DNA of 64,000 nucleotides from assembly GCA_026398815.1 (NCBI GenBank), contig JAPLSA010000001.1, positions 48,200 to 112,199 of the forward strand, given 5' to 3'. How positions within the stretch are numbered: the stretch's first letter is position 1; every line of letters starts with the position of its first letter. The notes below the pieces were generated by a model that worked only from the letters and a program-made list of their open reading frames with translations, searched no databases and had not been told where the DNA came from. Positions 43,859-52,160 of the stretch are shown piece by piece. The translations under genes were made by a program, and so were the position numbers. This stretch comes from Gammaproteobacteria bacterium (GTDB lineage: Bacteria > Pseudomonadota > Gammaproteobacteria > Nevskiales > Nevskiaceae).

Positions 43859-44098
43859 ATGACCGCCAGCTCCGCCGCCGATCCGCAAGCCGTTCTCGAA
43901 GCCCGCGTGGTCGAGCTGGAAGCGCGGCTGGCCTGGGCCGATGACACGCTGTCGACCCTGGGCGGCGAGCTTGCCCGCCAGCAGAAAACCATCGAGGCGC
44001 TGGAGCTGAAGCTGAGGTCGCTGAACGAGCGGCTGGCCAGTGCCGACGAACCGGTGTTCCGCGGCACCGCACGGGACGAGATCCCGCCGCACTGGTAG
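43859..44098 (+). CDS. slyX: SlyX-family protein
   Basis: The 79-residue protein is mostly one coiled coil (VVELEARLAWADDTLSTLGG, LARQQKTIEALELKL) and ends in the family's DEIPPHW. SlyX proteins are small cytoplasmic coiled coils of unknown role. The ATG at 43859 gives the family length. Confidence 0.93.
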   Translation: MTASSAADPQAVLEARVVELEARLAWADDTLSTLGGELARQQKTIEALELKLRSLNERLASADEPVFRGTARDEIPPHW

Positions 44099-44114
44099 GC
44101 GGCTGGCTGCGACT

Positions 44115-44954
44115 TCAGGCGGCGGCCGGCGCGTCGAAGGATTGCAGCGCCTCGGTCAGCGTCTCGGCGCAGGGCGCGTCGATCTTCAGCGGTTGCAGGT
44201 CGTCGGCGCGGCTGCGGCCGCGGGTCAGCACGGCGATCGGCAGGCCGCGCTCGCGGGCAGCCAGCGCGAAGCGATAGCCGGAATAGACCATCAGCGACGA
44301 GCCGACCACCAGCAGCCCGTCCGATGCGGCCAGCGCGGCGAACGTCGCGTCGACCCGTTCGCGCGGCACGTTCTCGCCGAAGAACACCACGTCCGGTTTC
44401 AGCAGGCCGCCGCAGCGGGCGCACGGCGGCACCACGAAGCGGCTGAAATCGAGATTGTCGAGATCGGCGTCGCCGTCCGGCAGGGCTGCGGCGCTGTGAT
44501 GCGCCCAGTCCGGATTGGCGTCGAGCAGGCGCTGCTGGAAAGGCTCGCGCGGTGTGCGGTCGCCGCAGCCGAGACAGACCAGCTGGTCGAGCCGGCCGTG
44601 CAGGTCGATCACCTCGGTGCTGCCGGCGGCCTGATGCAGGCCGTCGACGTTCTGGGTCACCAGCCGGCGAATCCGGCCGGCGTCCTGCAGCCGCGCCAGC
44701 GCCTGGTGCGCGGCGTTCGGCCGGGCCGCCGCCAGGTGCGGCCAGCCGATCAGGTTGCGCGCCCAGTAGCGGGTACGCTGCAGCGGATCGCCGCGAAAGA
44801 TCTGGCCGGTGATCGGCGGCCGTCGCTTCCACTGGCCGTCGGCATCGCGGTAGTCGGGAATGCCGCTGTCGGTCGATACGCCGGCGCCGGTCAGCACCAG
44901 CAGGTTCGGCCGCGCCTGCAGGAAGCCGGCGAGCGCCGCAGCTGCCTCAGTCAT
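44115..44954 (-). CDS. NAD-dependent protein deacylase, Sir2 class II-type
   Basis: The 279-residue sirtuin has the NAD-binding TGAGVSTDSGIPDYR, the catalytic TQNVDGLH and IDLHGRLDQLVCLGC with active His, and a zinc cluster of CLGC...CARCG. GSSLMVYSGYRF and the length fit the SIRT4-like class II. It removes acyl groups from lysines using NAD and gives O-acyl-ADP-ribose. Its start is overlapped by the small upstream gene (8 bp). Confidence 0.93.
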   Translation of the reverse strand: MTEAAAALAGFLQARPNLLVLTGAGVSTDSGIPDYRDADGQWKRRPPITGQIFRGDPLQRTRYWARNLIGWPHLAAARPNAAHQALARLQDAGRIRRLVTQNVDGLHQAAGSTEVIDLHGRLDQLVCLGCGDRTPREPFQQRLLDANPDWAHHSAAALPDGDADLDNLDFSRFVVPPCARCGGLLKPDVVFFGENVPRERVDATFAALAASDGLLVVGSSLMVYSGYRFALAARERGLPIAVLTRGRSRADDLQPLKIDAPCAETLTEALQSFDAPAAA

Positions 44955-45111
44955 CGACCGGGATGCCCAGCTGCCGCGCCTGCTTCTGCCAGCGCTGCAG
45001 TTCGCGCAGGTAGATGCGCAGTTCGCAGTCGGCGCAGCCGCCGCCGCAGCAGTCGTAGTCGACCGGGGCTTGCGGCTTGGGCGGCAGGGCGGACGGTGGA
45101 TCGGCGTTCAT
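44947..45111 (-). CDS. 54-residue oxidoreductase-like-domain protein (PF09791-type)
   Basis: Too short for routine gene finding. The ATG at 45111 gives MNADPPSALPPKPQAPVDYD, then CCGGGCADCELRIYLRELQR and a helical end to GIPVDD. The 'P.P..P...DCCGSGCxxC.xxxY..EL..W' pattern is that of the oxidoreductase-like N-terminal domain (OXLD1). The cysteine cluster suggests metal or iron-sulfur binding. Its stop lies inside the sirtuin gene, so the two are translationally coupled. Confidence 0.75.
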   Translation of the reverse strand: MNADPPSALPPKPQAPVDYDCCGGGCADCELRIYLRELQRWQKQARQLGIPVDD

Positions 45112-45209
45112 GGCGGCGGCAGGATAACGGCTCGCGGCTGCCGATCGGCAATCGCCTGTGCCAAGCTTGCGAACGAGTGTTTACCTGAACCGAACGAAGG
45201 ACAATCACG

Positions 45210-46244
45210 ATGGCCGAGAAGAAGACGGGTCTGGCGGCAGCGCTGCTCGACGCCCATGTCGAGTACCTGATCGACGAGCTGACCAGCAACGGCCTGCAGG
45301 CGCTGATCGACGAGGAAGTCGACGCCGCGCTGGCGCTGGCCGGCAAGCTGACCTTGGGGGCGGTCGTGACCCGCAAGCAGATCAAGGACACCGCGCGGAT
45401 CTTCGCCGCCAAAATCGAGTTCGGACCGGGCCTGCCGGAAATGGTCGGCGACATCGCCCGCAAGCTGTTTGCCCACGCGGTCCACGACAAGACCGAGATC
45501 GGCAGCCTGCTGACCGACCAGCACTTCGAGGACTTCACCGTCCAGGCGCTGGAACTCGACACGCTGCGCGAAAAGATCATCCGCGGCGTGGTCACCAGCC
45601 CGCTGTATGCGGAGTTCGCCTCGGATCTGCTGTACAGCGGCATCACCGGCTATCTGGCGCAGAGCAACGTCACCAAGAACATTCCCGGCGCCAGTTCGAT
45701 GCTCAAGCTCGGCCGGGCGGCGCTGAATGTCGCCAAGCCCAGCCTGGAAGCCTCGATCGAGGAAGGCCTGCGCAAGTACATCGCCAAGGCCGTGCAGGCG
45801 TCGACCGCCCGCAGCGCCGAGTTCCTGATCCATCACGCCGATGCCGAGGCGCTGAAGGAACTGGCGCTCGACACCTGGGACCGGATCAAGGAACAGCCGA
45901 TCGGCGGGCTGCGCGAGGACATCGACGCGCGCCATGTCGAAGAACTGTTCGTCACCGGCTTCGAAGCCTGGCGGCACCTGCGCCAGCAGGACTGGTACAC
46001 GGTGATCATCGACGCCGGCATCGACGGCTTCTTCGACAAGTACGAGGACGCCACGCTGGCCGCACTGCTCGATGACCTCGGCGTCGGCCGTCCGCAGATC
46101 GTCGACGAGGCGCGCCGCTATGCGCCCAGCGTGATCAAGGTGCTGAAGAAGAAAAAGCTGCTCGAGCCGATCGTCCGCCGTCGCCTGGCCGGCTTCTACG
46201 GCTCCCCGGCCCTGCAGGCGGTGCTCGACAAGGCCGGCGGCTAA
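45210..46244 (+). CDS. Conserved hypothetical 344-residue helical protein
   Basis: AAGGA precedes the ATG at 45210. The protein is almost wholly helical and acidic: LLDAHVEYLIDELTSNGLQA, FGPGLPEMVGDIARKLFAHA, GGLREDIDARHVEELFVTGF and IDGFFDKYEDATLAALLDDL. There is no signal peptide or real membrane helix. It resembles uncharacterised proteins of Gammaproteobacteria. I cannot name a function. It is transcribed alone. Confidence 0.7.
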   Translation: MAEKKTGLAAALLDAHVEYLIDELTSNGLQALIDEEVDAALALAGKLTLGAVVTRKQIKDTARIFAAKIEFGPGLPEMVGDIARKLFAHAVHDKTEIGSLLTDQHFEDFTVQALELDTLREKIIRGVVTSPLYAEFASDLLYSGITGYLAQSNVTKNIPGASSMLKLGRAALNVAKPSLEASIEEGLRKYIAKAVQASTARSAEFLIHHADAEALKELALDTWDRIKEQPIGGLREDIDARHVEELFVTGFEAWRHLRQQDWYTVIIDAGIDGFFDKYEDATLAALLDDLGVGRPQIVDEARRYAPSVIKVLKKKKLLEPIVRRRLAGFYGSPALQAVLDKAGG

Positions 46245-46337
46245 ACCCGGCGCCGACGTCGCGCATCGAAGCCGGGATAGCGGCCGCCGTTCCGGCATCG
46301 CTACCATCGCGCCCATTCCCGTCCTGCCAGCCCTGCC

Positions 46338-47000
46338 ATGTCGAGCGCGCCCGATCCGGCTGAACCGACGCCTGCCGCCGCTTCCGCCGTCGCCGCCCCG
46401 GCGGTGGCGCGGACGCGGCTGATCGAACGGCATGGCTGGCAGCGGGCGGTGTTCGAGGTGGCCCTGCTGATCGCTTCGGCGATGCTGGCGCTGGCCGTCA
46501 ACGACTGGACCGAGGAGCGCGAGCGCACCCGGCTGGCGCAGCGCGTGCTGCTGGAGCTGAAGCTGGAGATCGAGCAGAACCAGCAGGCGATCGGCGAAGC
46601 GCTGCCGTATCACGAGAAGATGTACGACGGCTTCCGCGCGTCCCGGCAGGCCCTGAACAAGGGCGAGGCCTGGGAGTATCCGGCGGCATTCGATGGCCTC
46701 AACCAGATCCTGTTCCAGCGCGCCGCCTACGACGCCGCGCTGCTCAGCCAGACCTTGCCGCACCTCGAATCCCGCACGCTGTCGGCGATCTCCGCGCTGT
46801 ACACGCAGCAGGAGGAATACACGCAGAACCTGCGCATGTTCGCCGCCGCCACCTTGCAGACCGACGACAAGGACAGTCGCCGCGACCTGCGGCTGACCGA
46901 AAACTGCTTCAAGCAGATGGCCGCCAGCGAGCGGCGGCTGACCACGCTGCTGGAGAAGGCGAAGGCGGCGATCGGCAGCGAGCTGGGCGGCACGCCCTAG
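46338..47000 (+). CDS. Membrane-anchored helical protein, DUF6090-like
   Basis: The 220-residue protein has a Pro/Ala-rich start, one membrane helix (about 37-55, AVFEVALLIASAMLALAVND) and a long helical periplasmic or cytoplasmic part (RVLLELKLEIEQNQQAIGEA; YHEKMYDGFRASRQAL). The 'E..li..gi.lA...N.W.E.R' arrangement resembles DUF6090 proteins. Function is unknown. Its stop abuts the inverted-repeat element at 47000, so its natural end could have been altered. Confidence 0.6.
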   Translation: MSSAPDPAEPTPAAASAVAAPAVARTRLIERHGWQRAVFEVALLIASAMLALAVNDWTEERERTRLAQRVLLELKLEIEQNQQAIGEALPYHEKMYDGFRASRQALNKGEAWEYPAAFDGLNQILFQRAAYDAALLSQTLPHLESRTLSAISALYTQQEEYTQNLRMFAAATLQTDDKDSRRDLRLTENCFKQMAASERRLTTLLEKAKAAIGSELGGTP

Positions 47001-47267
47001 GGCCTGTCATCAATTGCTTTGCTCGTTGCGGCGGAGGTCGTTTTTGCCCAGTGCAACGAACGAGGAGCGGCCACGGGTTGTTCCATTGGCGCGACGAGAG
47101 AGGCAGCAATGGGCAAAAACGGCCCCGCCCCGAAGGGTTGCGGCCAAAAAGCCGCCGGGACTTCGTTGCGAACCTTGGCCATAGGGTGGCTATGGCCTGC
47201 GGTTCGCGCCTCGCCCGGCGGCTTTTTGACCGGCAACGCAGCGACCTCAGTAACTGATGACAGGCCC
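47000..47267. mobile_element. 268-bp MITE-like inverted-repeat element with a large internal hairpin
   Basis: GGGCCTGTCATCAATTGCT (47000-47018) and its inverted counterpart at 47249-47267 match at 17 of 19 positions. Inside, CAAAAAGCCGCCGGG (47145-47159) pairs with CCCGGCGGCTTTTTG (47214-47228). Nested within it are GCGAACC/GGTTCGC and GGCCATA/TATGGCC. No transposase is encoded. It sits between the end of the 46338 gene and the truncated amidase, so it looks like a non-autonomous repeat linked to the deletion. Confidence 0.75.
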
Positions 47268-48112
47268 CGGTACCGATCCGCGGCATCGCACCGCTGACCG
47301 TCTGCCTCGACCACTGCGGACCGATGACCCGCACCGTCGCCGACAACGCCGCGCTGCTCAACGCGCTCGCCGGCTACGACCGCCGCGACCTCACCAGCGT
47401 CGCCCGGCCGGCCGAGGACTATGTCGCCGCGCTGGCGCAGCCGGTATCGGGCCTGCGGCTGGGCAAGCCGCTCGGCTTCGAGGAAGGCGTCGATCCGGAA
47501 ATCCTTGCCGCCTGCGAAGCCGCGTATGCCGTGCTGGCCCGGCTGACGCGCGGCCTTCGCGATGTCAGCCTGCCGAACACCAGCGATCTGAGCATCGCCA
47601 CCCTCGGCTATGCCGGCGAAACCTGGGCCTGGCACGAGCAGACGTTCAGGGCATCGCCCGCCAAGTACCAGCTGGCCAGCCGGCGCCGACTCGAAGGCGC
47701 GGCCAAGAACGAGCCGAAAGCGCCGGACTACATCCGCGCCAAGTGGAAGCTCGACCTGCTGCGCCGGACCATCGACGACGCCTTCGCCGATGTCGATCTG
47801 GTGGTGCTGCCGACGATGCGCGGCATGCAGCCGGTGCTCGACGAGATGTTCGAGCGCATCCGCAACCCGAAGCCGACGAATCCGCCGAGCTTCACCAACT
47901 GCGCGCCATTCAACGCCAACGGCCTGCCGGCGATCTCGATTCCCTGCGGCTATTCCAGGGCCGGCCTGCCGATCGGCCTGATGATCGCCGGGCCGCGCTG
48001 GTCCGAAGGCCGGATCCTGGCGCTGGCGCAGGCCTACGAACGGGAAACCCGCTGGTACCTGCGCAAGCCGCCGCTGACCCCGGCCACGGTGAAGCCGCCG
48101 GTGCTGATCTGA
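47268..48112 (+). pseudogene. Amidase-signature enzyme, N-terminal half missing
   Basis: The frame begins directly at the repeat element with PVPIRGIAPLTVCLDHCGPM, which in intact amidases lies just after the catalytic Lys-Ser-Ser region. It runs to the normal C-terminus (LPAISIPCGYSRAGLPIGLM and AQAYERETRWYLR). About 281 residues remain of an expected 480-500, and the GGSSGGS region is gone. An ATG at 47324 could still start a 262-residue product, but it would be inactive. It seems to have been truncated with or by the 47000-47267 element. Confidence 0.85.
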
Positions 48113-48139
48113 CCGGAGCCCCGCACGTCGCGCCGCCGT

Positions 48140-48795
48140 TCACAGGGTGCGGACGAACCAGTCGACGGTAAGCTCCCGCGCCCGCCGGGCCAGCGCAGCG
48201 CCGGGATCGAAGACCCGGAAGATGTGATCGGCGCCGCCGATCAGCACCGCTTCGGCAGGCCGGCCGGAGGCGATGCGGAGGAACGCCGCCTCGTGCTGCG
48301 GCAGACAGTCGTCGCTGCCGCGCACGCTCAGGAAGACACCGGATACCTCGCCAGCGCGCGGTCGAGATCGATGCCGCGAAAGCCTTCGTGGAACGCGCGC
48401 GTCGTAGTGATCTTCTTCCAGCCCGGAACGTCCTGAGTCGCCTCGCCATCGCGCAATGCCGTCGCGACGATCGCCGGCGCGCTCTGCTGCCACATCGCGA
48501 ACTGATCGCCGCTCGGACTGGACCCAAGTGCCATCGAGCGGAACCACGCCAGCTGCCGGCCGGCGGTCTCGATCGCGGTGCTTGCGCCGAGGCTGAAGCC
48601 CAGGACGCCGATGCGCCGGCCGTCCACCCCTTTCTGCTTCAGCAGGAAGGCGTGAGCGACAGCGCAGTCATCAAGGCGGGTGACGAAGGGCGATTCGATC
48701 CGGGTGCGCAGGCGATCGCCCTCGCCGCGGAAGTTGATCCGCAGCGGATCCGCTCGCCCCGCCGGGTCGAGCGGCCGCCCGACCCGCGGAACGCC
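48140..48795 (-). pseudogene. Frameshifted alpha/beta hydrolase (dienelactone-hydrolase/acyl-esterase-like)
   Basis: One frame (48627 downward) reads [20 protein letters not shown] with the nucleophile elbow GFSLGA, through [20 protein letters not shown], and stops at 48328. The protein continues in another frame with [20 protein letters not shown] and LIGGADHIFRVFDPGAALAR, holding the catalytic Asp and His, to a stop at 48140. The break is near 48340-48360. Upstream residues ([32 protein letters not shown]) are in frame with the first part, but no start codon is found. It follows the acetamidase gene closely. Confidence 0.75.
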
Positions 48796-48804
48796 ATGCC
48801 GGCC

Positions 48805-49941
48805 TCAGCGCCGCTTGGGGTCCGCCGCCCAGAACGGCGCCAGCCGGGCCTTCGTGAACAGCGATTTCGGGATCATCGAATGGATGCCCTTGGTCTCGTC
48901 GACGACCTGGGTGACGCGGAAATCGACGGCGATGCTCGACAACGCGAAGGCGCGGGCGAAGTCCAGCCCGTAGGTGTCGGCCAGCAGGGCATTGGTTTCG
49001 CGGATCGCCATCTGCATGGCGTTGTCGAGATCCGGATCAAGGCCGAAGGCCATGAAGTGCGTGGCGCTTTCGGCGCGCGGCGCCGACAGCAGCCGGCCCT
49101 TGTGCAGGATGAACTGCAGCACCGAGGTGTTGGCGGTTTCGATGGCGTTGACCGTCACCTCGCCATCACCCTGCGCGGCGTGGCTGTCGCCGGTGAAGAA
49201 CAGGCCGCCCGGATGGAATACCGGCAGGTACAGCGAGGTGCCGTCGACCAGTTCCTTGCAGTCGAGATTGCCGCCGAACAGGCCCGGCGGGCCGCTTCTG
49301 CGGTTGGCACCTTCCGATGCCGCCGGCAGCAGGCCCATGACGCCCTGGAACGGGCCGAGCGGTACTTCGATGCCGTCGCCGAAGTGGCCGCTGCGGCGCT
49401 TGCCGTCAAAGGTCACCACCACCGTGTGCGGTTCCTTGACGTCATCGGGAATGCCGCCGCGACCGGGCCGCTGGCTGACCGTGCCGTAGGGGATGCGCGG
49501 CGTCACCTTCAGCACCCGCACCTCGATGGTGTCGCCGGGCATCGCGCCTTCGATGGCGATCGGGCCGACCAGCAGGTGGCCGGTCTTGATGTCGGCGTAG
49601 CGCTCGGTCTTCTTGACCACGGCGTCGATCTCGCGGATCGCTTCGGCTTCCTCGGCGTTGACGGTGACGCCGTTGGCTTTGAGCCAGGCGAACGGTTCCT
49701 CCTCGCCCCAGCGGTTGCCGCCGCCACCGTCGATGCGCACGGTGGCACCGGATTTGACGGTCAGGATCGGCGCCTTCTGGGCCGGGAAATTGCCGACCAC
49801 CGAGTTCTCCGGCGTCAGCCGCAGCCAGTGATCGGCCTTCGGCAGGGCCACGCCGGCGTGGGCCGGCAGGGCCAACGCGCCGAGCAGCAGCAGGGCGGCG
49901 ATGCGCGTCGGCAGGGGGACGCGGCGGTTTTCAGTATTCAT
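48805..49941 (-). CDS. Exported acetamidase/formamidase family protein
   Basis: The 378-residue protein has a signal peptide (RIAALLLLGALALPAHAG) and the acetamidase/formamidase fold: TPENSVVGNFPAQKAPILTV, KTGHLLVGPIAIEGAMPGDT, then FHPGGLFFTGDSHAAQGDGE, which carries the metal-binding region. Members hydrolyse formamide, acetamide or short amides. A signal peptide is unusual for the cytoplasmic prototypes and places this one in the periplasm. The ATG at 49941 overlaps the asparaginase stop by 11 bp. Confidence 0.9.
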   Translation of the reverse strand: MNTENRRVPLPTRIAALLLLGALALPAHAGVALPKADHWLRLTPENSVVGNFPAQKAPILTVKSGATVRIDGGGGNRWGEEEPFAWLKANGVTVNAEEAEAIREIDAVVKKTERYADIKTGHLLVGPIAIEGAMPGDTIEVRVLKVTPRIPYGTVSQRPGRGGIPDDVKEPHTVVVTFDGKRRSGHFGDGIEVPLGPFQGVMGLLPAASEGANRRSGPPGLFGGNLDCKELVDGTSLYLPVFHPGGLFFTGDSHAAQGDGEVTVNAIETANTSVLQFILHKGRLLSAPRAESATHFMAFGLDPDLDNAMQMAIRETNALLADTYGLDFARAFALSSIAVDFRVTQVVDETKGIHSMIPKSLFTKARLAPFWAADPKRR

Positions 49942-51061
49942 CGAAGATCCTCTGGATGTCGGCGATATCGGTGCTGCGGGTCAGCGCCAGCTGCAACAGG
50001 ATTCGCGCCTTCTCCGGCACCAGGTTGTCGCCGGGAACGATGCGGGCTTCGCGGCGGCGCGGCGTGTCCTGCACGCGGCCGCCATGGGTGCGGGCGGTGG
50101 CGACCACCACCACGCCCTTGGCCTGGGCGCGCTTGATCGCCTCGGTCTGGCTGGTGGTCGGGCTGCCGGCGCCGGTACCGTCGACGACGATGCCCTTGAC
50201 GCCGTGGGCGACCATCGCGTCGATCACGTAGCCCGGCGCATCGCGGTAGGCGTAGGCGATCTCCACCCGAGGCAGGTCCGCGTAATCGCGGCCGGCGAAC
50301 TCCGACTGCGTGGTGTGGCGGCGCAGGGGCGCGCGGTAGAACTTCACCTGGTCCGGATCGGCGTAGCCGATCGCGCCGACGTCGATGCCCTTGAAGGTCT
50401 GCACCCGGTAGGCCGAGGTCTTGGAGACATCGCGGGCCGGCGTGATCACCTGGTTCATGCAGTGGAGGACGCCCTTGCCGGCGGCGTCCTTGCTGCCGGC
50501 GACTCTCACCGCGTCATAGAGATTGCGCGGGCCATCGCCGGACAGCGCCGTCCACGGCCGCTGCGAGCCGACGAAGACCACCGGCTTCGGCGAGTCGACG
50601 ATCAGATTCATGATGTAGGCCGATTCGGCCAGCGTGTTGGTGCCGTGGGTGACGACCACGCCATCGACCGTCGGATCGCGCAGCAGCACGCGCAGCCGCG
50701 CCGCGACGCGCAGATCGTCGCCCTGGGTTTCGCCGCTGGCGCGGTCGACCGGCGGGCGGCCGTCTTCCAGGCGGATGTTGGCGATCGTCGCCAGTTCCGG
50801 CTCGTCGGCGAACCAGTCCTCCGGATCGACTCTCGGCACGCCCTTGCCGCCGTAGTTGGCGACGTTCAGGCGCGGCGTGCCCCGGCTGGCGATGGTGCCG
50901 CCCATCGACAGGATCACCACCGTCGGCAGCGCGGCAGCATCGGCGGGCGCCGGCGGCAGCGGCGCGTAGGTCGGGATTTCAGCGGCGCCGGCGGGCAGCA
51001 GCGGTACCGTGCACAGCAGGCTCGCGGACAGTGCCGCGGCCATCAGGGACAAGCGTTTCAT
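49931..51061 (-). CDS. Periplasmic type II asparaginase (copy 2)
   Basis: The 376-residue protein has a signal peptide (residues 1-26). The two threonine motifs of asparaginases are present, VVILSMGGTIASRG and DGVVVTHGTNTLAESAYIMN with the TDTL-like Asp/Asn position, followed by VVFVGSQRPWTALSGDGPRN. It hydrolyses asparagine (and perhaps glutamine) to the acid and ammonia. The ending STDIADIQRIFDEY is nearly the same as in the upstream copy. GGAG precedes the ATG at 51061. Confidence 0.93.
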   Translation of the reverse strand: MKRLSLMAAALSASLLCTVPLLPAGAAEIPTYAPLPPAPADAAALPTVVILSMGGTIASRGTPRLNVANYGGKGVPRVDPEDWFADEPELATIANIRLEDGRPPVDRASGETQGDDLRVAARLRVLLRDPTVDGVVVTHGTNTLAESAYIMNLIVDSPKPVVFVGSQRPWTALSGDGPRNLYDAVRVAGSKDAAGKGVLHCMNQVITPARDVSKTSAYRVQTFKGIDVGAIGYADPDQVKFYRAPLRRHTTQSEFAGRDYADLPRVEIAYAYRDAPGYVIDAMVAHGVKGIVVDGTGAGSPTTSQTEAIKRAQAKGVVVVATARTHGGRVQDTPRRREARIVPGDNLVPEKARILLQLALTRSTDIADIQRIFDEY

Positions 51062-51079
51062 GGCAGCTCCGGACTGGGC

Positions 51080-52120
51080 TCAGTACTCGTCGAACATGCG
51101 CTGGATCTCCACCGGGTCGGTGGTCCGGGTCAGCGCCAGGCGCAGCAGGATGCGGGCCTTGTGGGGTGGCAGGTTGTCGGCGGTGACCTGGCCCTTGGCC
51201 GCCACCTTTTCGCTCTTGACCACCCGGCCGGAGCCCTTGCGGTCGCTCTGCACGACGACGATGCCCCGGTCCTTCAGCGCCGCCAGCGGCTCGGAATAGC
51301 CACCGCTGCCGACGATGCCGCGGGCGCCGGCGGACACGAAGCCCTTGATCGCGGCATCGTCGGCTTCCTGGTAGGCGTAGAGCACATCGACTCTCGGCAG
51401 CGTGCTCAGCTTCGAGACATCGAACTCGCTGTGCGCCGTGTGGCGGCTGGTCGGCCGGCGATAGAAGACGATGCGGTCGCTGTCGGCGAAGCCGAGCGGC
51501 CCGGCATCGCGGGCGACGAAGGTGTCGACCCGGTAGGTGTTGCCTTTGGTGGTATCGCGGGCGGCGTTGATCTCGTCGTTGAGCAGGATCATCACGCCCA
51601 TGTCGCGGGCCGCCGGCGTCGCCGCGACCCTGACCGCGTTGTAGAGGTTCATCGGGCCATCGCGGCTGACCGCCGTGAACGGCCGCATCGCGCCGACCAC
51701 CACCACCGGCTTGTCCGACTTGACCACCAGGTTTAGGAAGTACGCGGTTTCCTCGAGCGTCGCCGTGCCGTGGGTGACCACGGCACCGGCCGCTTCCGGC
51801 TGCGCCAGCCAGGCGTTGATCTGCTGGGCCAGCAGCAGCAGCTTCGGCGTGTCGATGCCGCCGGAGCCGATGTTGCTGATCTCGGCATAGCTGAGCCGGG
51901 CGATGTCGCGCAGTTCCGGCAGGTCGTCGACCAGTTCGGTCGGCGACACCTTGCCGTCGCTGTACTCCATCAGCTTCTGGCGGTGCGCGCCCTTGCTCTG
52001 GATGGTGCCGCCGGTGGTGAACAGGCGCACCTCGGGCAGCGCGGTGGCGGTGTCGGCGCGCACCGGCAGCAGCGCCAGCAGCACGGCCAGACCGGCGCAG
52101 CACGACAACGGGCGAATCAT
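51080..52120 (-). CDS. Periplasmic type II asparaginase (copy 1)
   Basis: The 346-residue paralogue starts at ATG 52120 after AAGGAGG and has a signal peptide (IRPLSCCAGLAVLLALLPVR). Motifs are VRLFTTGGTIQSKG, GAVVTHGTATLEETAYFLNL and VVVGAMRPFTAVSRDGPMNL, ending in TTDPVEIQRMFDEY. It is only moderately like copy 2, so the pair is an old duplication and may differ in substrate. It lies 18 bp before copy 2 in the operon. Confidence 0.93.
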   Translation of the reverse strand: MIRPLSCCAGLAVLLALLPVRADTATALPEVRLFTTGGTIQSKGAHRQKLMEYSDGKVSPTELVDDLPELRDIARLSYAEISNIGSGGIDTPKLLLLAQQINAWLAQPEAAGAVVTHGTATLEETAYFLNLVVKSDKPVVVVGAMRPFTAVSRDGPMNLYNAVRVAATPAARDMGVMILLNDEINAARDTTKGNTYRVDTFVARDAGPLGFADSDRIVFYRRPTSRHTAHSEFDVSKLSTLPRVDVLYAYQEADDAAIKGFVSAGARGIVGSGGYSEPLAALKDRGIVVVQSDRKGSGRVVKSEKVAAKGQVTADNLPPHKARILLRLALTRTTDPVEIQRMFDEY

Positions 52121-52160
52121 GGGCAGCCTCCTTCGGGTGGGCATTTCGGGAACCGGCGGA

